35,806 bases of DNA, from assembly GCA_900544845.1 (NCBI GenBank), contig UQWV01000017.1, forward strand, positions 1 through 35,806, in the 5' to 3' direction. The translations under genes and the position numbers were made by a program. Of this stretch, positions 7,632 to 14,921 are shown one piece after another. Position 1 is the first letter of the stretch; each line of letters begins with the position of its first letter. The stretch is from an uncultured Collinsella sp. (GTDB taxonomy: Bacteria; Actinomycetota; Coriobacteriia; Coriobacteriales; Coriobacteriaceae). Below the pieces are notes generated by a model. It was given only the letters and a program-made list of their open reading frames with translations. It had not been told where the DNA came from and did no database searches.

Positions 7632-9104
7632 ATGAAGATCGTAGGCGTTGCCGCCTGTACCGTGGGTATCGCCCACACGTATATGGCCCAGAAGGCGATT
7701 CAGGATGAATGCGCCGCCCGTGGCATCGAGTGCAAGGTCGAGGCTCAGGGTGGCCTGGGTATCGAGAATGAGCTCACGCAGGAAGACGTGGACTCCGCCG
7801 ACCTGGTCCTGGAGTCCGTCGACGTGGGTGTCGAGAACGAGGACCGTTTTGAGCAGAAGATGGCCGAGGGCAAGTTCCTCAAGGTCGGTACTTCCGATGT
7901 GATCGCCGATCCGGTCAGGATCATCGACCAGGCTGTTGAGATCATCAAGGCGACGGGCGGTGCCGTTGACGCGCCCAAGGCCGAGGCCAAGGCAGAGAAG
8001 AAGGCCGTCTCCGCTGCCCCGCAGGCCCCGACACCGGCGTCCAAGCAGTCTATCTTTGCCGATCCGGGTAAGACGCTGCTCAATGCATTCAATACCGGCG
8101 TTTCCTATTTTATCCCCATTGTCGTTATCGGTGGCGTGTTCCTCGCCTTCTCGTTGGCATCCGGTACTGCCGGTGCTAGCGGTATGGAGGTCACCAACCC
8201 GTTGATGGTGAGCCTTAATACCATCGGCATGGCCGGTATTTCCATGATGATTCCGGTGCTTGCGGCATACATCGCCTACTCGATGGCCGGCAAGCCCGCG
8301 CTCGCCCCCGGTTTTGTCCTGGGCTACTTGGTCAACAACGCCGTCGTCACCCCGAGCGGCAACAGCGTTTCGACTGGCTTCTTGGGCGCCATGATCATGG
8401 CTGTCATCTGCGGTTACTTTGTCCGCTGGATGAAGACCTGGAAGGTCAACAACACCATCCAGACCATCATGCCGATCCTGATCATCCCGATTCTGACCTC
8501 GCTCGTCCTGGGCATGGCCTACATCTACATCCTGGCCACGCCGCTTGGCTTTGTGATGGATTGGCTCACCAGCGTGCTCGGTAGCCTGCAGGGCGGCTCC
8601 GCCGTCGTCCTGGGCCTGGTCATTGGTGTTATGACCGCCTTCGATATGGGTGGCCCCATCAACAAGACCGCTTCGACCTTTACTATGGCTATCATGGCCT
8701 CCGGCATCTACGGCCCTAACGGTATGTTCCGCGTCGCCGTCGCCATTCCCCCGATTGCCTGCGGTCTTGCAGCGCTCATTGCCAAGAACAAGTTCGATGA
8801 CGCCGATCGCCAGATGGGTATCTCCGCACTGTTCATGGGCTGCATCGGCATCACCGAGGGCGCTATCCCCTTCGCGGTCAAGGACCTTGGCCACACCCTG
8901 CCCGGCATCTGCATCGGCTCTGCTGTGGGTGCGGCACTCGCCGCCTTCCAGAGTATCGACTGCTACGTCCCACACGGTGGCTTTATCGTCGCCCTTGCCA
9001 CCAACAACGTCGCGCTGTTCTGCCTGGACATCGTGATTGGCTCCGTGGTCGCCGCTGCAATCCTGATTGCCATGAAGCCCACGCTCGATAAGCAGGCCAA
9101 GTAA
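7632..9104 (+). CDS. PTS fructose-family sugar transporter, EIIBC
   Basis: This 490-residue protein takes up and phosphorylates a sugar at the membrane. The EIIB domain (1-103) has the phosphocysteine loop AACTVGIAHTYMA with Cys9; most fructose-family IIB domains read CPTG here, so the loop is slightly divergent. An Ala/Lys/Pro linker (about 104-150) leads to a many-span EIIC domain (about 155-490) with the family blocks GFVLGYLVNNAVVTPSGNS and GGPINKTAS. ATG 7632 is chosen over the earlier in-frame start because IIB begins exactly there, after a good ribosome site. The matching EIIA is the last gene of the operon, about 4.2 kb downstream. The sugar is probably a ketose or related compound, judging from its neighbours. 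Confidence 0.9.
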   Translation: MKIVGVAACTVGIAHTYMAQKAIQDECAARGIECKVEAQGGLGIENELTQEDVDSADLVLESVDVGVENEDRFEQKMAEGKFLKVGTSDVIADPVRIIDQAVEIIKATGGAVDAPKAEAKAEKKAVSAAPQAPTPASKQSIFADPGKTLLNAFNTGVSYFIPIVVIGGVFLAFSLASGTAGASGMEVTNPLMVSLNTIGMAGISMMIPVLAAYIAYSMAGKPALAPGFVLGYLVNNAVVTPSGNSVSTGFLGAMIMAVICGYFVRWMKTWKVNNTIQTIMPILIIPILTSLVLGMAYIYILATPLGFVMDWLTSVLGSLQGGSAVVLGLVIGVMTAFDMGGPINKTASTFTMAIMASGIYGPNGMFRVAVAIPPIACGLAALIAKNKFDDADRQMGISALFMGCIGITEGAIPFAVKDLGHTLPGICIGSAVGAALAAFQSIDCYVPHGGFIVALATNNVALFCLDIVIGSVVAAAILIAMKPTLDKQAK

Positions 9105-9119
9105 ACCTTTAAGGACTCC

Positions 9120-9179
9120 GGTTGTGCGGAGGGATGGATTTGACTCCGCACAACCGCCCCTACACAACAAAATCCATCC
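9120..9179 (+). other. Intra-operon RNA structure: hairpin whose loop pairs downstream
   Basis: A perfect 12-bp stem (9120-9131 with 9144-9155) closes a 12-base loop. The first ten loop bases, GGATGGATTT (9132-9141), are exactly complementary to AAATCCATCC (9170-9179). This gives either an H-type pseudoknot or two exclusive folds. No T-tract follows. It lies between EIIBC and the GatZ-like gene and may set their relative expression. Confidence 0.55.
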
Positions 9180-9248
9180 GTACTGATAGGGCCCACATCT
9201 GGGTCCCAGGGAACTTTTGTCAAAAATCCTCTGGAGAAGGAGAACAAA

Positions 9249-10523
9249 ATGTCCAACCTCACCATCCGCCAGGCCGTTCAGGGCATGCTCAAGCTGCAGG
9301 ATAGCGGCGATCACGCAACCATGGTCGGCATTGGCCCCATGAGCCCCAACCTGATTCAGGCCGTGTTCGAGCTTGCCAAGGACGAGGATTTCCCGCCCAT
9401 GTTTATCGCCAGCCGCAACCAGGTCGATATGGACGAGATGGGCGCCGGCTACGTCAACGGTTGGGACCAGACGCGCTTTGCCGCCGACATCAAGAAGGTT
9501 GCCGACGAGGTGGGTTACACCGGCCCGTACTACCTGTGCCGCGATCACGGCGGTCCGTGGCAGCGCGACGAGGAGCGTAACGCCCACCTGCCCGAGGACG
9601 AGGCCATGGAGCTCGCCGGCAAGTCCTTCGTTGCCGACATGGAGGCAGGCTTTGACCTGCTGATGGTCGACCCCACCAAGGACCCCTATCAGATCGGCAA
9701 GGTTATTCCGCTCGACGTGGTTCTTCGCCGCACGATCGATCTTATCGACTACCTTGAGCAGTATCGTCGCGAGCATAACCTGCCCGAGGTCGCCTATGAG
9801 GTCGGTACCGAGGAGACCAATGGCGGCTTGACCTCTACCGATAAGTACGAGGAGTTCATTTCTCAGCTGCAGCCCGAGCTCGAGAAGCGCGGCTGCCCCA
9901 TGCCCACCTTTATCGTCGGTCAGACCGGCACGCTTACCCGTTGGACCGAGCAGGTCGGCCATTACAACTTTAAGAACGCCCGCGAGCTCGCCGACATGGC
10001 AAAACGCTACGGCGTGGGCCTGAAGGAGCACAACGCCGACTATCTGGATGACGCAACGCTGCTCGAGCACATCCCGGCTCACGTGACGGCCTCCAATGTC
10101 GCCCCTCAGTACGGCACCGAGGAGACCCGCGCCTACCTCAAGCTCTGCGCTACCGAGCAGATTCTGGTCGACAACGGCCTGTGCGACGATCCCTCCGACC
10201 TGTATCACACGCTGCTGGTCAAGGCTATCAAGACCGAGCGTTGGCGCAAGTGGATGACCGGCGACGACGTTAACCTGCAGGTTGACGACATTCTGGCCGA
10301 CGACGAGCTCAGCCTGAAGATTCTGGATGTCTCCGGCCACTACGCCTTTAACGATCCTGAGGTCAAGGAGCAGGTCGAGAAGCTCTATCGCAACCTCGCT
10401 GCCCAGGACATCGACGGCAAGCGCTTTGTGATTGAGCACATCAAGCGCCCGATCAAGCAGTACGTCGTCGGCCTTAACCTCAAGGGCGTCACGAGCCGCA
10501 TCGAGAAGGCTCTCGAGGACTAG
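9249..10523 (+). CDS. GatZ/KbaZ-family (tagatose-bisphosphate aldolase-like) sugar-phosphate enzyme
   Basis: A 424-residue TIM-barrel protein of the GatZ/KbaZ superfamily. From memory of E. coli KbaZ the blocks align in order: SNQVDQFGGY with SRNQVDMDEMGAGY; GGDHLGP with CRDHGGP (His100); YVIGTEV with YEVGTEE (Glu188); EAHSTDY with KEHNADY (His261). GatZ and KbaZ were described as non-catalytic partners of GatY/KbaY aldolases, but relatives act as metal-dependent epimerases on sugar acids and ketose phosphates. The His/Glu/His set is kept here, and neither an aldolase subunit nor a 6-phosphofructokinase-type kinase is present. An epimerase on a ketose monophosphate is therefore my preferred inference. 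AGAAGGAG precedes the start. It is transcribed with EIIBC. Confidence 0.75.
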   Translation: MSNLTIRQAVQGMLKLQDSGDHATMVGIGPMSPNLIQAVFELAKDEDFPPMFIASRNQVDMDEMGAGYVNGWDQTRFAADIKKVADEVGYTGPYYLCRDHGGPWQRDEERNAHLPEDEAMELAGKSFVADMEAGFDLLMVDPTKDPYQIGKVIPLDVVLRRTIDLIDYLEQYRREHNLPEVAYEVGTEETNGGLTSTDKYEEFISQLQPELEKRGCPMPTFIVGQTGTLTRWTEQVGHYNFKNARELADMAKRYGVGLKEHNADYLDDATLLEHIPAHVTASNVAPQYGTEETRAYLKLCATEQILVDNGLCDDPSDLYHTLLVKAIKTERWRKWMTGDDVNLQVDDILADDELSLKILDVSGHYAFNDPEVKEQVEKLYRNLAAQDIDGKRFVIEHIKRPIKQYVVGLNLKGVTSRIEKALED

Positions 10524-10528
10524 GTAGT

Positions 10529-10552
10529 TCCGGCGTTTTGACAAACGCCGGA
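10529..10552 (+). other. Perfect intra-operon hairpin after the GatZ-like gene
   Basis: The 10-bp stem TCCGGCGTTT / AAACGCCGGA with loop TGAC starts five bases after the stop codon. No T-run follows, so it looks like an mRNA 3' stabiliser or partial attenuator, since co-directional operon genes follow. Confidence 0.5.
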
Positions 10553-10555
10553 CCG

Positions 10556-10673
10556 GTCGACGCTGCGCGGGCATCTGCCGGGCAATCTGGCGCTCAAGCC
10601 GTCGCTCGCGTACCAAAGTACGCTTCGCTCCTCTTTCGCACCACCTTGCCACGGCAGCTGCCCGCTCGCTGAC
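10556..10673 (+). repeat. Long intra-operon hairpin, repeat family copy B
   Basis: The core at 10595-10637 repeats the core at 1090-1131 (CCGTCGCT, GCGTAC...GTACGC, CGCTCCTCTTTC). The outer arms, GCGGGCAtCTGCCG near 10567-10580 and CGGCAGCTGCCCGC at 10652-10665, are unrelated in sequence to those of copy A but are still complementary to each other. It lies between the GatZ-like and transaldolase genes, in the same orientation relative to transcription as copy A. Confidence 0.6.
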
Positions 10674-10742
10674 GTTGGACTGACCGACGATTGGGCCGCT
10701 GTCCTTAGGATTACTAGCAATTCATTTGAAGGAGTTTGCACC

Positions 10743-11426
10743 ATGAAGTTCTTTATCGATACCGCCAACCTTGACGAGATCGCCGAGGCCAAGAGCTGGG
10801 GCTGCCTTGCCGGCGTAACCACCAACCCGTCCCTGTACGCCAAGACCGGCGGCAAGCTTGCAGACTTTGAACCCCACATGCTCAAGATCGCCGAGCTTTG
10901 CGAGGGCCTGCCCGTGTCCGCCGAGTCCACCGCGACCACTGCCGAGGGCATGATCGAGGAGGGCAAGCGCCTTGCCGCTCTGGCTCCCAACATCGTGGTT
11001 AAGCTTCCCGTGTGCGAGGCCGGCCTCGCCGCCTGCCGCGCGCTGGCCGATGCAGGCGTGCGCGTCAACATGACGCTTGTCTTCTCGCCGACGCAGGCCC
11101 TCATGGCCGCCAACGCCGGTGCCCGCTACATCAGCCCGTTTGTGGGACGCTTCGACGACATCGCCGAGGACGGTATCTCGCAGCTCGACAACGTTGTGAC
11201 CTGCATCAAGAACTATGACTGGACTGGCAAGAACGTCGACGACACCGTCGAGATCATCACCGCATCTGTCCGCACGCCCAATCACGTGACCCAGGCGGCG
11301 CTGCTCGGTGCCGATATCGCGACCGTCCCCATGGCCGCTCTTAAGAAATGCCTGCATCACCCGCTGACCGACCAGGGCCTTGCCTCGTTCGAGGCTGACT
11401 GGAAAAAGGTCGTCGCTCAGGCTTAA
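10743..11426 (+). CDS. Small (TalC/Fsa-type) transaldolase
   Basis: This 227-residue single-domain TIM barrel matches the short transaldolase / fructose-6-phosphate aldolase family: the N-terminal FFIDTANLDEI, AGVTTNPSL, and Schiff-base Lys87 in IVVKLPV. Two positions separate the activities in this family. Where Fsa has Gln59 this protein has Glu61 (SAES), and where Fsa has a Tyr it has Phe114 (TLVFS), as in true transaldolases. It therefore most likely transfers dihydroxyacetone units between sugar phosphates and does not cleave fructose-6-phosphate. GAAGGAG precedes the ATG. Transketolase halves follow, making a complete non-oxidative pentose phosphate module. Confidence 0.88.
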   Translation: MKFFIDTANLDEIAEAKSWGCLAGVTTNPSLYAKTGGKLADFEPHMLKIAELCEGLPVSAESTATTAEGMIEEGKRLAALAPNIVVKLPVCEAGLAACRALADAGVRVNMTLVFSPTQALMAANAGARYISPFVGRFDDIAEDGISQLDNVVTCIKNYDWTGKNVDDTVEIITASVRTPNHVTQAALLGADIATVPMAALKKCLHHPLTDQGLASFEADWKKVVAQA

Positions 11427-11489
11427 CGAGTGGATTGCCCCGGCATCGCGTCATCCGGTGCCGGGGTTGTTCTCAAGAGAGGAATTCGT

Positions 11490-12320
11490 ATGACCAACCA
11501 GGAGCTGGCGAAGGTCGCCAATGAGGTCAGGAAGGGTGTCGTGACTGCGGTTCACGCGGCCAAGTCGGGACACCCGGGTGGATCGCTCGGTGCTGCCGAC
11601 ATCATGACGTATCTGTACTTTGAGGAAATGAATATCGATCCTGCCGACCCTCACAAGGCCGATCGCGATCGCTTTGTGCTCTCCAAGGGTCACGCGGCGC
11701 CGGGCCTGTATTCGGTGTTGGCAAATCGCGGCTATTTTCCCGTCGAAGAGCTCGAGACGCTCCGTCATATTGGCAGCCGACTGCAGGGCCATCCCAACAT
11801 GAACGATGCCCCGGGTGTTGATATGTCCACCGGATCGCTCGGTCAGGGCATCTCTGCTGCGGTTGGAATGGCGCTCGCCGCAAAGCACTGGGGTGACAGC
11901 TACCGCGTCTACACGCTGTTGGGCGACGGCGAGTGCGAGGAGGGCCAGGTGTGGGAGGCGGCCATGTTCGCCGGCAACCACGACCTGGATAACCTCGTCG
12001 CTATCGTCGATCATAATGGCCTGCAAATTGACGGCAGTATCGACGAAGTTAACTCGGCTATGCCATTTGCCGACAAGTTCCGCGCTTTTAAGTGGCATGT
12101 GATCGAGCTCGCCGACGGTAACGACATGGCGCAGATTGCCGCCGCCTTTGCCGAGGCTCGCAAAGTGAGCGCCTCGCCTGTGGCCATTATCGCCGAGACG
12201 GTGAAGGGCAAAGGCGTCTCCTTTATGGAAAACCAGGTGGGCTGGCACGGCAAGGCGCCCAACGATGAACAGTTTGAGCAGGCCATGGCCGAGCTCGCAG
12301 CAGCAGGGAAGGAGCTCTAA
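11490..12320 (+). CDS. Transketolase, N-terminal (thiamine-diphosphate-binding) subunit
   Basis: The first half of a split transketolase, 276 residues. It has GHPGGSLGAADI, LSKGHAAPGLY with the conserved His, GSLGQGIS, and the ThDP-binding motif GDGECEEGQ...DHN. Split transketolases work as an A2B2 assembly with the C-terminal partner encoded next. An 8-bp hairpin (CCCCGGCA / TGCCGGGG, 11438-11466) occupies the 63-base gap from the transaldolase. AGAGAGGA gives the ribosome site for ATG 11490. The stop overlaps the next start by one base (TAATG), which implies coupled translation and equal amounts of both halves. Confidence 0.92.
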   Translation: MTNQELAKVANEVRKGVVTAVHAAKSGHPGGSLGAADIMTYLYFEEMNIDPADPHKADRDRFVLSKGHAAPGLYSVLANRGYFPVEELETLRHIGSRLQGHPNMNDAPGVDMSTGSLGQGISAAVGMALAAKHWGDSYRVYTLLGDGECEEGQVWEAAMFAGNHDLDNLVAIVDHNGLQIDGSIDEVNSAMPFADKFRAFKWHVIELADGNDMAQIAAAFAEARKVSASPVAIIAETVKGKGVSFMENQVGWHGKAPNDEQFEQAMAELAAAGKEL

Positions 12321-13258
12321 TGGCAGACGTCAAAAAAGTCGCCACGCGCGTTAGCTATGGCGAGGCACTCGTCGAGCTGGGCAATGAGCGCGATGACTTT
12401 GTGGTTCTCGATGCCGACCTGGCCGCTGCCACGCAGACCGGTAAGTTTAAGGCCGCGCACCCTGAGCGCTTCTACGACGCCGGCATCGCCGAGAGCAACC
12501 TGATGGGTCTTGCCGCCGGCATCGCGACCACGGGTCACGTCGCCTTTGCGAGCACCTTTGCCATGTTCGCTGCCGGCCGCGCGTACGAGCAAGTGCGTAA
12601 TTCCATCGGCTATCCGCACCTCAACGTCAAAATCGGTGCCACGCATGCGGGCATATCGGTCGGTGAAGACGGTGCCACGCATCAGTGCTGCGAGGACATC
12701 GCGCTCATGCGCACGATCCCGGGTATGACGGTGATTGTTCCCGCCGATGACATCGAGGCTCGCGCATGCGTGCGCGCCTCCTATGAGTTTGAGGGGCCGG
12801 TCTACATGCGTTTCGGACGCCTGGCAACACCGGTCATCAACGACTGCGAGGACTATGAGTTCAAGATTGGTCGCGGCGTAGTCGTGCGCGAGGGGTCCGA
12901 TGTGACCATCATCGCTTGTGGCCTTATGGTCGCTGAGGCGCTTGAGGCTGCCGAGGCGCTCGCTGCCGATGGTATCGATGCCGAGGTCATCAATATGCAC
13001 ACGATCAAGCCGCTTGATGAGCGCCTGGTGGTTGCCAGCGCCAAGAAGACTGGTCGTGTGGTCACTGCCGAGGAGCATTCGATTATCGGTGGTCTTGGCG
13101 AGGCCGTGGCCTCGGTGCTCGCGGAGCAGCATCCGGTGCCGATGCGTCGCGTCGGCGTGCGCGATGTGTATGGCGAGTCCGGCCCTGCGGTCGATTTGCT
13201 GCACAAGTACGGTTTGGACGCCGACGGCATCGAAGCTGCGGTCAGGTCCGTGTTGTAA
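12320..13258 (+). CDS. Transketolase, C-terminal (pyrimidine-binding) subunit
   Basis: The 312-residue partner of the previous gene, with the pyrimidine-binding domain (GIAESNLMGLAAGIA with the catalytic Glu; FASTFAMFAAGRAYEQVRNSI; THAGISVGEDGATHQ) and the C-terminal transketolase domain (MHTIKPLD, VTAEEHSIIGGLG). Together with the N-terminal subunit it forms a full enzyme moving two-carbon units between ketose and aldose phosphates. Similar split enzymes also serve dedicated catabolic routes, such as apulose-4-phosphate or sulfosugar transketolases, so a specialised donor is possible. Confidence 0.92.
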   Translation: MADVKKVATRVSYGEALVELGNERDDFVVLDADLAAATQTGKFKAAHPERFYDAGIAESNLMGLAAGIATTGHVAFASTFAMFAAGRAYEQVRNSIGYPHLNVKIGATHAGISVGEDGATHQCCEDIALMRTIPGMTVIVPADDIEARACVRASYEFEGPVYMRFGRLATPVINDCEDYEFKIGRGVVVREGSDVTIIACGLMVAEALEAAEALAADGIDAEVINMHTIKPLDERLVVASAKKTGRVVTAEEHSIIGGLGEAVASVLAEQHPVPMRRVGVRDVYGESGPAVDLLHKYGLDADGIEAAVRSVL

Positions 13259-13269
13259 GGAAGGTTTCC

Positions 13270-13722
13270 ATGGGATTTGTATCTGCCAACCAAGTGACAA
13301 TCGGGTATACCGCCGCCTCGCGCGAGGACGCCCTGCATTATTTGTCCGAGCAGGCCATCGAGCTCGGCTTTGCCGATGACGCATCTGCCGTAGAGGCCGC
13401 CTTCATTGCTCGCGAGAACGAGGCCGAAACCGGCCTTGTCGCCGGTTTTGCCGTTCCGCATGCCAAAAGCGACGCGATCCACACGCCGGGCGTTGCCGTG
13501 CTTAAACTGACCGAACCCGTTGAATGGCCGAGCTTCGATGGGGTGCCCGTCGATGTTGCGCTCGCGCTGTACGTGCCCGCCGGCGAGGCCGGAACTACGC
13601 ACCTGCGTCTGCTCTCCAAGGCTGCCGTGATGCTGATGGACGCCGGCTTCCGTGACAAGGTGCGCGCGAGCACCGATCCCGTTGAGATTGCGGAGCTCAT
13701 CAATAGCGGACTCGAAGACTAG
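13270..13722 (+). CDS. PTS fructose-family EIIA protein
   Basis: This 150-residue phosphocarrier passes phosphate from HPr to the EIIBC at the head of the operon. The phosphorylated residue is His64 in GFAVPHAKSD, the standard PTS_EIIA_2 active site, followed by AVLKL. It begins 11 bases after the transketolase with AAGGAAGG as ribosome site. Encoding EIIA at the far end of the same operon, separate from EIIBC, ties the enzymes between them to this one transport system. Confidence 0.92.
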   Translation: MGFVSANQVTIGYTAASREDALHYLSEQAIELGFADDASAVEAAFIARENEAETGLVAGFAVPHAKSDAIHTPGVAVLKLTEPVEWPSFDGVPVDVALALYVPAGEAGTTHLRLLSKAAVMLMDAGFRDKVRASTDPVEIAELINSGLED

Positions 13723-13763
13723 AACGGTCATCCCGTTCAATCAATCGATCCTTCTCCAAGGAA

Positions 13764-13799
13764 AAGGGCCGCGACGCCATATGGGTGTCGCGGCCCTGT
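13764..13799. terminator. Terminator of the sugar operon
   Basis: The stem GGGCCGCGAC (13766-13775) / GTCGCGGCCC (13787-13796) is extended by GCC/GGT pairs and followed by TGTTTG. It is convergent with larE and may serve both. Confidence 0.75.
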
Positions 13800-13809
13800 T
13801 TGCGTTTCC

Positions 13810-13854
13810 CCAGATAAAACCTACCAAAATAAACCTGTCCCTTTTTGGCAGGTT
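13810..13854 (+). repeat. REP-like element R1 (CCTGTCCC loop core)
   Basis: The 45-base unit begins CCAGATAAAACCT and ends TTTTTGGCAGGTT. It is identical to 19047-19091 at all but two positions. AACCT.CCAAAA pairs with TTTTGGCAGGTT around a loop with AACCTGTCCC. It sits just past the 3' end of larE. Read on the minus strand it resembles a weak terminator. Confidence 0.7.
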
Positions 13855-13869
13855 GTAAAACGGCGTAAC

Positions 13870-14748
13870 CTAAAGATTCATGTTGCCGTGGATGTAGGGG
13901 GTGACCTCGGGGGAGATATGGCCGCAGCCCAGCTCGCGCAGCGCGGACTCGATAATGGCGGGCAGCGGGGTCTTGCCCTTGTCGTCGACGGCGGCACCGC
14001 CGAGGGTGGCAATCTTGGCAACATCTGCGGGTGCGGCCTCGATATGCATGCAGCCGCCGACCAGGCGTGCGCGTACCTGTGCCAGATCAAGATCGTGCAG
14101 GTAATCCTCGCAGGCGCGGATTAAATCGACTTTCTCGCGCGTAAGCTCCTCGCCCGTGGGGACGCGGGTGGCAAGACATGCTCCCGCCGGTAGGTTCCAA
14201 ACGGGATAGCCCCATGCGCGCAGCAGCTCGCGCTCTTCGTCCTTGGTAAAGCCGACCTCCATAAGGGGTGAGCGTACGCCGAGCTCTTCTGCCGCACGCA
14301 TGCCGGGGCGGTAGTCACCGCGATCGCTTGCATTGCTGCCATCGATGACGGTGGGAAAGCCGAGCGACTTGGCGTGGTTGACGATGGCGGTAAAGCCGGC
14401 GTGCTTGCAGTGGTAGCAGCGATTGGCATCGTTGCAGGCTACTTGGGGGAGCTGCAGCTGATCGACCGAAAGATTGAGCACGGGGAGCTTAAAATGCGCC
14501 CCTTCATTGGCTTGTCCATCAACGGACCGCTCAAACGAAGCCTGTTCGGGCGTACCGATGAGCGGCGTGGTGAGATGGACGAGAAGGGTATTGGTGGGCA
14601 TGATGCGGGCGCAGACCGCGGCCAAAAAGCTGCTGTCAACGCCGCCGGAAAACCCGATAGCCACGCGCCCGTATGCCAAAAGCAGCTGCTCGAGCGCCGA
14701 TAGCTTGTCTTGAAGCTCCTCTGCGGGTGCCGTGGTGTCTAAAATCAT
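13870..14748 (-). CDS. larE: LarE-family ATP-dependent sacrificial sulfur transferase
   Basis: A 292-residue N-type PP-loop ATPase: SGGVDSS at 34-40, then NRCYHCK (110-115), DGSNASDRGDYRPGMRAAEELGVRSPL, and LPAGACLATRVPTGEE. LarE adenylates its pyridinium dicarboxylate substrate and donates the sulfur of its own cysteine when making the nickel-pincer cofactor of lactate racemase. Cys191 in ACLATR corresponds to the sacrificial Cys176 of L. plantarum LarE, so the single-turnover type is expected. No larA, larB or larC lies in the window, so its use is unclear; many genomes carry such stand-alone homologues. The start codon lies in a 173-base divergent region shared with the HAD gene. Confidence 0.82.
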   Translation of the reverse strand: MILDTTAPAEELQDKLSALEQLLLAYGRVAIGFSGGVDSSFLAAVCARIMPTNTLLVHLTTPLIGTPEQASFERSVDGQANEGAHFKLPVLNLSVDQLQLPQVACNDANRCYHCKHAGFTAIVNHAKSLGFPTVIDGSNASDRGDYRPGMRAAEELGVRSPLMEVGFTKDEERELLRAWGYPVWNLPAGACLATRVPTGEELTREKVDLIRACEDYLHDLDLAQVRARLVGGCMHIEAAPADVAKIATLGGAAVDDKGKTPLPAIIESALRELGCGHISPEVTPYIHGNMNL

Positions 14749-14844
14749 GAAACGTTCCTTATCGTTGAGTACTCGATCGAAAACTATAATCCTAATGCGT
14801 TACTTGCCATAAGACTTCTATCTGTGTAACGAAAGTGCAATATG

Positions 14845-14861
14845 GTATATACGTTATATAC
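14845..14861. promoter_or_regulatory. Inverted repeat in the larE/HAD divergent region
   Basis: The perfect 7-bp arms of GTATATA-CGT-TATATAC lie 61 bases before the HAD start, in an AT-rich part of the divergent spacer. The layout suits an operator, possibly for the LacI regulator encoded just past the HAD gene. No clean promoter could be fixed nearby. Confidence 0.4.
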
Positions 14862-14921
14862 AAGTTGCCAAATGCGGTAGAGTTGCAGCAACGTGACAGC
14901 GAGAGTCGATGGGGGACCGAT

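Noticed and set aside
7455..10652. A 1065-codon open frame on the minus strand
   Set aside because: It lies opposite the EIIBC and GatZ-like genes, has the repetitive His/Gly/Val/Asp composition of a GC-rich shadow frame, no domain and no ribosome site.
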